Of a DNA stretch of 19,668 nucleotides, positions 1-5,599 are shown piece after piece. The stretch is from Nanoarchaeota archaeon SCGC AAA011-G17 (GTDB taxonomy: Archaea > Nanobdellota > Nanobdellia > SCGC-AAA011-G17). The stretch lies in NCBI GenBank assembly GCA_000402515.1, contig AQRL01000015.1:1-19668 (forward strand). Reading direction: 5' to 3'. The position numbers and the translations under genes were made by a program. Numbering within the stretch: the first letter of the stretch is position 1; every line of letters starts with the position of its first letter. The notes below the pieces were generated by a model. The model made no database searches and was not told the DNA's origin. It was given only the letters and a program-made list of their open reading frames with translations.

Positions 1-217
1 CACTTGCTTATTGCATCCTGAAATAGACATGACAAGCAACAAGGCTGAAAGAATATTAAGAGAGCCAGTAGTGCAGAGGAAGATAAGCTCTTTATGGAAT
101 GAGAAAGGAGTAATGATTAAGGAGACAATCATGTCTGTATTAGCAACATGGAATTTGAGGGGGCTCAATACCAACAGCATGCTTAGGGAAACCCTAAGCA
201 ACTAAACGGTTACGTTT
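1..217 (+). mobile_element. 3' end of an insertion sequence (left copy)
   Basis: This segment is repeated almost exactly, in inverted orientation, at 19455-19668. I see one difference near the transposase stop codon (aac here, agc there). Identity ends after the bases taaacggttacgttt, which places the IS terminus at about 217. The end carries two hairpins: GCTTAGGG-AAA-CCCTAAGC at 181-199 and AAACG-GTTA-CGTTT at 204-217. Only the 3' part is in the window, so the 5' end, target duplication and full length are unknown. Confidence 0.85.
2..205 (+). CDS. Transposase C-terminal fragment, IS66-like (cut by the window edge)
   Basis: The reading frame is open from the window edge and stops at TAA 203-205. 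It encodes the last 67 residues or so of a DDE-type transposase. The stretch NKAERILREPVVQRKI, followed by a helical region ending in LRETLSN, resembles the C-terminus of IS66-type transposases, where an N-x-AER-LR motif follows the last catalytic acidic residue. The assignment rests on remembered motif similarity only, so a related DDE family is possible. The catalytic core and the true start lie outside the window. A TTG at 11 is unlikely to be a genuine start. An almost identical copy lies on the minus strand at 19467-19667. Confidence 0.7.
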   Translation, partial: TCLLHPEIDMTSNKAERILREPVVQRKISSLWNEKGVMIKETIMSVLATWNLRGLNTNSMLRETLSN

Positions 218-234
218 TAGAAAATTCCGAAAGA

Positions 235-243
235 TTTATAAAT
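235..243 (+). promoter_or_regulatory. TATA box of the 267 gene
   Basis: TTTATAAAT lies 24-32 bp before the ATG at 267, the usual archaeal leaderless spacing, and only about 18 bp inside the IS terminus. No Shine-Dalgarno site is visible. Confidence 0.5.
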
Positions 244-266
244 CAAATAACCACTATTCAGTAACT

Positions 267-677
267 ATGAAAGGATTAAGCCATAGAGAGATTGGAATAG
301 ATATAAAAGATATATATCCTGTACGTTCTGCTAGGGAATCTTATGCATCTCTTTTAGAATCTTTTTCATGTATGCATTTTGCAATGTTGGGGAGATCATC
401 TTTAAGTGAGGGTCCTCTTCTAGGTGAAGAATCCTTGGATCTGAAATCTCTAATGGCATCTAAAGAATTCCAAATATTAATGACACTAACAAAGATGAAC
501 TTAGAAGCTTATCTAAACATGGTCAGAGAAGATAAACTTGTTGGAGAGATATTATTGTACCCAAATCTTGCTGAAGATATTTTAAGTTATTTGAATAGTG
601 GAGATTTAAAAAATATTGGAACAAGAGTACATTATTATCTTTTATGTATAAAGAGGAATGGTTATCTCACCCTTTAG
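267..677 (+). CDS. Hypothetical protein, 136 aa
   Basis: I do not recognise this protein. It looks soluble and largely helical, with no signal peptide, membrane segment or metal motif. A good TATA box stands upstream and no ribosome site is visible, consistent with leaderless transcription. The frame stops at TAG 675-677, hits another stop at 699-701, then reopens in the same frame as the 55-codon ORF at 705-872. The gene may therefore be the surviving 5' part of a longer, decayed gene next to the IS, or simply a short gene. It sits alone between the left IS end and the radA operon, and its codon use resembles the rest of the AT-rich window. Confidence 0.5.
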   Translation: MKGLSHREIGIDIKDIYPVRSARESYASLLESFSCMHFAMLGRSSLSEGPLLGEESLDLKSLMASKEFQILMTLTKMNLEAYLNMVREDKLVGEILLYPNLAEDILSYLNSGDLKNIGTRVHYYLLCIKRNGYLTL

Positions 678-704
678 TCGGACTTTCTTGATTGCATTTA
701 ATCT

Positions 705-872
705 GTGTTAACTTATCGGTTGGCTGATGGTTTAATACCAATACAAGAAGCTAATATAGAATTAGGTCTTGATAGAAATAGGTGGTTAAGTTTGTTGTTA
801 AAGAGTTTATTAAAAGAGAAGAATTATGATATTAATTTAATTGAATCAATAATAAAATTCCAAGCACTATAA
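705..872 (+). CDS. Possible small ORF or 3' remnant, 55 codons
   Basis: From GTG 705 to TAA 870-872 the frame is open and reads as a helical peptide containing IPIQEANIELGLDRNRW and LLLKSLLKEKNYDINL. It is in the same frame as the 267-677 gene, separated by TAG (675) and TAA (699). No Shine-Dalgarno site or clear TATA box precedes it. It could be the tail of a decayed gene that began at 267, a small independent protein, or chance. It is the only coding candidate in the 678-999 interval. Confidence 0.25.
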   Translation: MLTYRLADGLIPIQEANIELGLDRNRWLSLLLKSLLKEKNYDINLIESIIKFQAL

Positions 873-909
873 AGATACTATTTATATTCTCCATTATATA
901 TTTTACATT

Positions 910-927
910 CACTTGACACACTTGACA
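910..927 (+). repeat. Tandem 9-bp direct repeat, possible operator of the radA operon
   Basis: CACTTGACA occurs twice head to tail with no spacer, ending 13 bp before the TATA box at 941. Its position just upstream of the core promoter would suit an activator or repressor. No regulator is identified and chance is possible. Confidence 0.4.
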
Positions 928-940
928 TGCCAGCGCAGGC

Positions 941-950
941 TTTATAAATA
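941..950 (+). promoter_or_regulatory. TATA box of the radA operon
   Basis: TTTATAAATA is preceded by GC-rich bases (cagcgcaggc) that could serve as the BRE. Transcription would start near 970-976, giving a leader of roughly 60 nt before the SD-preceded ATG at 1036. Confidence 0.55.
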
Positions 951-1035
951 ATTAACCTATTAAAGATATCAGGTGGGTTATATCTAAGATTCCCCCGTAA
1001 TGAAAAAAGAAGCGAAAAGCAAAGGAGGCGTTAAA

Positions 1036-1308
1036 ATGGTAGGAAATTTACCAATAAAGAAATATCGTTCGGGATCAATTGATCTTGCGATATGGGAAAA
1101 TAAAAGAAAAGTAAGAGATGGTGAGGAGATTTCTTTTAAAACTGTAAGCTTGAGAAGAAGCTGGAAAGACAGAGAGCAGGATATCTGGAGAGATGAGAAA
1201 ATAAATTTGAGAAAAGCAGATATTTCCAGGGCACTGGTTTTACTGCAAAAAGCACAGGAAGAATTGTTGCTGACTGACGAAAATAAAGAAGAGGAAGAGG
1301 AGGAATAA
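1036..1308 (+). CDS. Conserved archaeal small protein upstream of radA, 90 aa
   Basis: This soluble protein begins MVGNLPIKKYRSGSIDLAIW and continues with FKTVSLRRSWKDRE and a helical stretch KADISRALVLLQKAQEELL, ending in a run of glutamates. The pattern (K-Y-R-G-I-AIW, then K-V-L-RS-KD, then a C-terminal helix) matches small, probably nucleic-acid-binding proteins I recall from archaeal genomes, but I cannot name the family. I chose ATG 1036 because AAAGGAGG (1021-1028) lies just upstream of it; an earlier in-frame ATG at 1000 has no such site. The stop is 2 nt before radA, and the GAGGAGG in the polyglutamate codons doubles as the ribosome site of radA. The two genes are therefore very likely cotranscribed, suggesting a role alongside RadA. 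Confidence 0.7.
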   Translation: MVGNLPIKKYRSGSIDLAIWENKRKVRDGEEISFKTVSLRRSWKDREQDIWRDEKINLRKADISRALVLLQKAQEELLLTDENKEEEEEE

Positions 1309-1310
1309 AA

Positions 1311-3761
1311 ATGGCCAAGGAAGAAAAAAAAGAGTTTGCTATTACTGATTTACCAGGTGTCGGCGCTGCTACTGCTGAAAAATTAGGATTAAGCGGATAT
1401 GACAATCTGATGAGCATTGCTGTTGCAAGCCCGGCTGAGATGGTTGAGGTTGCAGGTGTAACAGAGGCTTCTGCAAAGAAGATAATTGCAACTGCCAGAC
1501 AGAAGTTAGATATGGGTTTTGAGTCTGGAGAGGATTTACTGAGGAGAAGGGAACAGATAATCAAAATCAAGACAGGATGCAAGGCTTTTGACGAGATGAT
1601 TGGGGGTGGTTTTGAATCTGGGGGAATATCTGAGTGCTTTGGAGAATTTGGATCGAGTAAGAGTCAGATAGCTCATGTTCTGGCTGTTACTGCACAGACC
1701 TATGTTGATAGCGAGGGCAATCCTGGAAAAGTAATTTTTATTGATGGTGAGGGAACATTCAGACCAGAGAGAATAAAAAGCATAGCAGAAGCCAGAGGCA
1801 TGGATAATAGCGAGGTTTTAAAGAATATCAAGGTAGCTAGAGCTTTCAATTCAGATCATCAGACATTACTTGCTGAGAAAACAGAGGATATTATTAAGAA
1901 AGAAAAGAATGTAAGGCTGATTATTGTTGATTCATTGACAAGCCATTTCAGGGCAGATTTCACAGGAAGAGGAATGTTGGCAGATCGTCAACAAAAATTG
2001 AACAAGCATATGCACACGCTGATGAAATTGGCAAACCAGTATAATCTCTGTGTCTATGTTACAAACCAGGTTATGGCAAAGCCAGATACTTTTTTTGGTG
2101 ATCCTACTGCTGCTATCGGCGGGAACATTGTTGGGCACAATTGTTTAATGCCGGGAACTTTAGTCCAATTAGGAGACGGATTGATTAAACCAATAGAAGA
2201 GATATACAATTACAGAGATGTGATTAGTCTTGATTTGAAGAATAGCTTGAAATCAGATAAAAACAAAATTGGAACTATTGTTGTCAAGAAGGGAGATGGA
2301 AAGATTTATGACATCAAGACAACCAGGCATATTAAATCTTCTGGAACACACAGATTTTTTAGAATTGATAATTTTGATATTGGAGAAGTCAGAGCAGAGC
2401 AGCTGAATGTAGGAGATTATGTATTACAGGCATCCAACTTAGACATTTGCGGTGAAGAACAAAAGTTACCCAAAGTTGATATACCAAAAGTTGCCAAACT
2501 TTCTGAGGATGGAGTTGACTTGGTCAAAGAGAGCATCAAGAATGTGAACAGAAAGGAATTATGTAACAATCTATCTATCACACCAAGACAATTTCGCAGA
2601 GTCTTAAACCAGGGATATCCAACAGATATAAATAATTTCCATAGCTTGTCTGAGAATTATGTTGGAGAACAGTTATTGCAATTTGTAGATGTTGTTGAGA
2701 CAAACAAACATAGAAATTATGTAATTCCAGAAACCTTGAATGTTGGATTTGCACAAATTTTGGGTTACTTTTTAGGAGACGGCGGTTTTGAAGACAGATC
2801 CTTGAGATTCAGAGATGCAAGATATGATGTTTTAGAAACTTACAATAATCTTTTTAATAAAAATTTTGGGATTTGCGGGAATATAAGAAAAATTAATGGA
2901 AAGAATTGTTTCAATCTTGACATAAATAACAAAGTGATAAGAGACTTGACTTATGAAGTCTATAATGATTTGTTTGATTATATAAGCAAATCTCCCAAAC
3001 AACATATTTGCGCTTTCGTGAGGGGATTTTTTGATGCAGAAGGCTCAATCAGCAAAAAACAGCCAAGGATTTCAGCCAGCCAAAAAGATGAAGTAACCTT
3101 AACATATATCCAATTATTATTAGACAGGATAGGGATCAGGTCGGCTATAAGAACTTATTTGCACAATGGGAACAGAATATTCCATTTGGATATAAAAGAT
3201 ATAGTTTCTGTATTGAGGTATTCATCATATATAGGATTTAGTGCAATAGACAAGAAGAAAATTTTGGATAAATGGGAAGAGCACTGTAATGATGCATATG
3301 ACCAAGAGATGACTCCAATAAAGAGGAAAGAACTATGGAATTTAATCAAATCTTTTGGAATATATCCCTCTAAAATTTTAAAATCAAGACAAAGCAGCTA
3401 TAAATATGTGGGAATGAGGGAGTTAAAGAAGGTTGTTAACTTTTTGCTCAATACGCCTGTTAAATCTTCTGAGCTGAAAGATAAATTAAATTTTTTGATT
3501 AAGTTGATTAACTCAGAAATAAAGGGAGAAAGAGTAAATCAGATAAATGTCATGGATTATGACGGTGTTCTGTATGATTTCTCAGTGCCAAAAACAGAAA
3601 ATTACATTGCTAACGGCTTTATAGTACACAATTCACAGACACGTATCTATCTGAGGAAGGGAAAAAAGGGAACAAGAGTTGGTAAGCTTGTAGATTCGCC
3701 CTCGCTGCCGGATTCAGAATGCATTTTCCAGATATCTGAAAAAGGGATAGAGGATGTTTAG
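1311..3761 (+). CDS. radA: DNA repair and recombination protein RadA, interrupted by an intein
   Basis: RadA is the archaeal RecA/Rad51 recombinase that forms ATP-dependent filaments on single-stranded DNA. The 816-aa precursor has an N-terminal helix-hairpin-helix domain (LPGVGAATAEKLGL near residue 14), a Walker A region at 111-118 (GEFGSSKS), Walker B LIIVD at 203-207, and the VTNQV strand followed by loop L2. Residues 278-774 are an intein, and the extein resumes with SQTRIYLRKGKKG. Splicing would give a 319-aa protein, normal for RadA. The Walker A has serine where the usual GEFGSGKTQ has glycine, and the usual FxxA polymerisation motif reads FESG (70-73). The gene follows the 1036 gene by 2 nt with GAGGAGG upstream. 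Its stop overlaps the original stop of the convergent gene on the minus strand. Confidence 0.95.
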   Translation: MAKEEKKEFAITDLPGVGAATAEKLGLSGYDNLMSIAVASPAEMVEVAGVTEASAKKIIATARQKLDMGFESGEDLLRRREQIIKIKTGCKAFDEMIGGGFESGGISECFGEFGSSKSQIAHVLAVTAQTYVDSEGNPGKVIFIDGEGTFRPERIKSIAEARGMDNSEVLKNIKVARAFNSDHQTLLAEKTEDIIKKEKNVRLIIVDSLTSHFRADFTGRGMLADRQQKLNKHMHTLMKLANQYNLCVYVTNQVMAKPDTFFGDPTAAIGGNIVGHNCLMPGTLVQLGDGLIKPIEEIYNYRDVISLDLKNSLKSDKNKIGTIVVKKGDGKIYDIKTTRHIKSSGTHRFFRIDNFDIGEVRAEQLNVGDYVLQASNLDICGEEQKLPKVDIPKVAKLSEDGVDLVKESIKNVNRKELCNNLSITPRQFRRVLNQGYPTDINNFHSLSENYVGEQLLQFVDVVETNKHRNYVIPETLNVGFAQILGYFLGDGGFEDRSLRFRDARYDVLETYNNLFNKNFGICGNIRKINGKNCFNLDINNKVIRDLTYEVYNDLFDYISKSPKQHICAFVRGFFDAEGSISKKQPRISASQKDEVTLTYIQLLLDRIGIRSAIRTYLHNGNRIFHLDIKDIVSVLRYSSYIGFSAIDKKKILDKWEEHCNDAYDQEMTPIKRKELWNLIKSFGIYPSKILKSRQSSYKYVGMRELKKVVNFLLNTPVKSSELKDKLNFLIKLINSEIKGERVNQINVMDYDGVLYDFSVPKTENYIANGFIVHNSQTRIYLRKGKKGTRVGKLVDSPSLPDSECIFQISEKGIEDV
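2142..3632 (+). mobile_element. Intein in RadA with LAGLIDADG homing endonuclease (497 aa)
   Basis: A protein intron occupies RadA residues 278-774, between IVGHN and SQTRIYLRK. It starts with Cys278 (block A, CLMPGTLVQLGDG). It has a block B-like SSGTHRFFRI, a block F segment YDFSVPKTENYIANGF, and ends in His-Asn before Ser775, so all class 1 splicing residues are present. The homing endonuclease lies inside, with LAGLIDADG-type motifs at about 478-493 (ILGYFLGDGGF) and 566-580 (FVRGFFDAEGSI). A helix-turn-helix-like stretch (RKELCNNLSITPRQFRRV) precedes the first motif. The frame is intact and both motifs keep their acidic residue, so it may be active. The insertion point is in or beside the L2 DNA-binding loop, not the Walker A site where I recall the Pyrococcus RadA intein lying. 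Confidence 0.93.
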
Positions 3762-3880
3762 AGCTTAGAAATAATTTCAAAGAATTTTTCTTTATCTTTT
3801 CTTTTTATTAATCCTTCTAATGAATAAATTATTATTTTTTTGACTTTAAGCTTGTAGAATTTTTCTAAATCTTTTTTGAA
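3758..3880 (-). pseudogene. C-terminal continuation of the 3881-4555 gene beyond an in-frame TAA
   Basis: Directly after the TAA at 3881-3883 the same minus-strand frame stays open for 40 codons to a second TAA at 3758-3760. The peptide looks coding: an amphipathic helix (FKKDLEKFYKLK), a beta strand (VKKIIIYSLEGL) and a final helix (KEKFFEIISKL). The second stop overlaps the radA TAG by 2 nt, the same convergent arrangement as the HIT and A24 peptidase genes. It would supply the last strand and helix of a TIM barrel. I infer that this is the original gene end and that the internal TAA is a point mutation, a sequence error or a recoded codon. Confidence 0.7.
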
Positions 3881-4555
3881 TTATTTTTCATTCTTATAAG
3901 AGCCTTCTATTCCAGCAATTCCAGGACCCATCAAGCCAACTGCAAGGCAGGTATTTGAATCTTCTTCTATTTTCCTCCTTACCTCGTGATAGATAAAAGG
4001 CCTGAACAGTATTTTCATAAAGGGAAACATTGTTGTGTATGCTCCCAGAACTTTTATTACATTGTGATTATATCTCTGCTCTTTTGGGTTAATGTAAATA
4101 CCCAGCTTTCTGAATATTGTGTGGGGGAAGGGAAATTCTGATACAAGAATCTTTGTTCTTCCTGAAAGCTTTGCTATCTCTTTTTTCAGGAAGGGATAGT
4201 TTTTTGCCTTGTGCAGGAATAGCCAGAGATAGAATAATGGAAAGGTTATGAGGGGTATTCTCGGCAAGGGGGGCTCAATATCAATAAAAATTTTCATGTT
4301 TTTGAACTGCTCGAGATGAGAGATATCTGCTTTCTTTGAGAAGCCTGAGAAGAAATAACCGTGAGTTTTTGGAAGGAGCACCCAGGGAATCAGATTTAAT
4401 TTAATTTTTTTCTTGTAATCCAGGAATTCTTTTTTTGTTTTTACTGCAATGAATATTTTTGGATTTATCTTGTATTTTTTCAGGATTTTTTTTGTTGAAT
4501 TCCAGTTTATCTTGTTTGGGAATTCGCACCAGAAGCCAACCTCTTTAAATTTCAT
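3881..4555 (-). CDS. TIM-barrel-like hypothetical protein, truncated by an in-frame stop
   Basis: I do not recognise a named family, but the strand pattern is that of a (beta/alpha)8 barrel. Strands include EVGFWCEF, KIFIAVK, NLIPWVLLP, MKIFIDIEPP, TKILVSEFPFP, VIKVLGAYTTMFP and CLAVGLMGPG, with possible active-site acids in the IDIEPP and SEFPFP strands. That gives seven strands; the eighth appears only downstream of the stop at 3881. The 224-aa product would thus lack the last barrel unit unless the stop is read through. ATG 4555 is preferred to the TTG at 4558. A TATA box at 4575-4588 is well placed. The gene diverges from the alpha/beta hydrolase and converges on radA. No signal peptide is seen. 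Confidence 0.65.
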   Translation of the reverse strand: MKFKEVGFWCEFPNKINWNSTKKILKKYKINPKIFIAVKTKKEFLDYKKKIKLNLIPWVLLPKTHGYFFSGFSKKADISHLEQFKNMKIFIDIEPPLPRIPLITFPLFYLWLFLHKAKNYPFLKKEIAKLSGRTKILVSEFPFPHTIFRKLGIYINPKEQRYNHNVIKVLGAYTTMFPFMKILFRPFIYHEVRRKIEEDSNTCLAVGLMGPGIAGIEGSYKNEK

Positions 4556-4574
4556 CAATCAGAATATTGTCTTA

Positions 4575-4588
4575 GGATATTTATATGC
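4575..4588 (-). promoter_or_regulatory. TATA box of the TIM-barrel-like gene
   Basis: Read on the minus strand, GCATATAAATATCC lies 20-33 bp before the ATG at 4555. It is one half of a divergent promoter region. Confidence 0.5.
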
Positions 4589-4614
4589 TCTTTGGTCAAC
4601 TTTCATTAAAAAGC

Positions 4615-4623
4615 CTTAAATAG
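4615..4623 (+). promoter_or_regulatory. TATA box of the alpha/beta hydrolase gene
   Basis: CTTAAATAG lies 22-30 bp before the ATG at 4645, in the divergent intergenic region shared with the minus-strand gene. Confidence 0.45.
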
Positions 4624-4644
4624 ATTATTTTTGAGTATTTTATC

Positions 4645-5487
4645 ATGGAATCATTGAAGGAATATCTTAAACCTGAGAGGGGAGTTAAGCTAGAGACAAT
4701 AACATATTATAATAATATAAATGACCCCTGTATTGTATTGGGACCTGGTTTGGGGGGCAGTGCAAAGAAGAGCTCTCCTTCAGACACTTTGATTAAGAAT
4801 TTTGTTGGTGTGAATTACAAAGTAAGAATATTCAGCCCAAGAAATTCTGGAGGCTCAACAGGGCACCTTACTGTTGGTAATTATATTTCTGACCTTGGGT
4901 TTGTGATAAGAGATAGTGAATATAATGATAAGAGAAAACCATTTGTTATAGGTCATAGCATTGGTGGTTATTCTTTGGGAAGAATTCTATGTGAGAAAAA
5001 TAATATTGAGAAAGCAGTTTTATTGGCTCCATTATTAGATATTAATGAACAGAATCCATGGCTTTTGAATAAACTTTTGAAATTGGAAAATAAAAAGGCA
5101 AGAAGTGCAGCTTTTCATTCTTTAAATTTTATAAATTCACTTTTGGTATATTTATGCGCTTCTGACCAAAGATTTTCTGATGTGGAAGATGCTTATGAAT
5201 TTGCTGAGTCTTTATATTCCTCTCCTGTATGTAAAGATAGAATGAAAGTTCCCACCTATATCTTCCTTTCTGGGTATACAAATATGGGGAATAAGATTAA
5301 GGATATAAATAAACTAAAAAAAGAGTGGAAAATGTTGCAAAGTAGAAATTCTAAAATAGAAGTTTATCCTGATTTAGACCATTATTTTTCTGGGTTTTTT
5401 ATTAAATCACTTGGCGGGGGAAGAGCATTTATGGCTTCTGAAACAGAAGAAATTATAAAAAAGATTGATTCTTTCTTTAGAAGTTAA
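4645..5487 (+). CDS. Alpha/beta hydrolase
   Basis: This 280-aa protein has the alpha/beta-hydrolase fold. The oxyanion-type turn GPGLGGS (33-39) is followed by a nucleophile elbow GHSIGG with Ser105. The catalytic histidine is probably in DLDHYFSGF near the C-terminus. The acid expected after strand beta6 is not obvious: VPTYIFLSGYTNMGN has no aspartate, so a neighbouring residue such as the Asp in DLDH may serve, or the enzyme may be atypical. No signal peptide or membrane segment is seen, so the protein is probably cytoplasmic. The substrate cannot be told; esterase or lipase-like activity is the default for this fold. It appears leaderless, with a TATA box at 4615, and it converges on the tRNA gene 28 bp beyond its stop. 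Confidence 0.8.
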   Translation: MESLKEYLKPERGVKLETITYYNNINDPCIVLGPGLGGSAKKSSPSDTLIKNFVGVNYKVRIFSPRNSGGSTGHLTVGNYISDLGFVIRDSEYNDKRKPFVIGHSIGGYSLGRILCEKNNIEKAVLLAPLLDINEQNPWLLNKLLKLENKKARSAAFHSLNFINSLLVYLCASDQRFSDVEDAYEFAESLYSSPVCKDRMKVPTYIFLSGYTNMGNKIKDINKLKKEWKMLQSRNSKIEVYPDLDHYFSGFFIKSLGGGRAFMASETEEIIKKIDSFFRS

Positions 5488-5515
5488 TCGCCCCTACTCG
5501 GATTTGATTTTAGAA

Positions 5516-5599
5516 CGGGCGAACGAGGATTCGAACCCCGGTTTTAGCCTTTTTACTTTAAACCGCAAGGCCATGTACTATCCACTATACTATTCGCCC
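5516..5599 (-). tRNA. tRNA-Arg (anticodon GCG) with a 12-nt insertion at position 37/38
   Basis: The cloverleaf folds on the minus strand. The acceptor GGGCGAA pairs with TTCGCCC, G73 is the discriminator, and the D stem is GTAT/GTAC with G18G19 and A20. The anticodon stem TGGCC pairs with GGCTA, and the T arm is CGGGG-TTCGAAT-CCTCG. The anticodon loop reads TTGCGG + A once a 12-nt insertion TTTAAAGTAAAA (about 5551-5562) is removed, leaving the GCG anticodon. The insertion sits where canonical archaeal tRNA introns lie, but I cannot build a bulge-helix-bulge because the intron contains no C. A20 and G73 agree with arginine identity. No CCA is encoded. The 5' half doubles as coding sequence for the upstream endonuclease. 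Confidence 0.85.

Noticed and set aside
1136-1582. Long minus-strand ORF opposite radA
   Set aside because: It is antisense to clear RadA and 1036-gene coding sequence and has no promoter or protein-like motifs; a shadow ORF.
5486-5500. A sequence resembling the tRNA 5' end (minus strand, GGGGCGATTA versus AGGGCGAATA) just past the tRNA 3' end
   Set aside because: Only about ten bases match with two differences; too short to call a duplicated target or attachment site.
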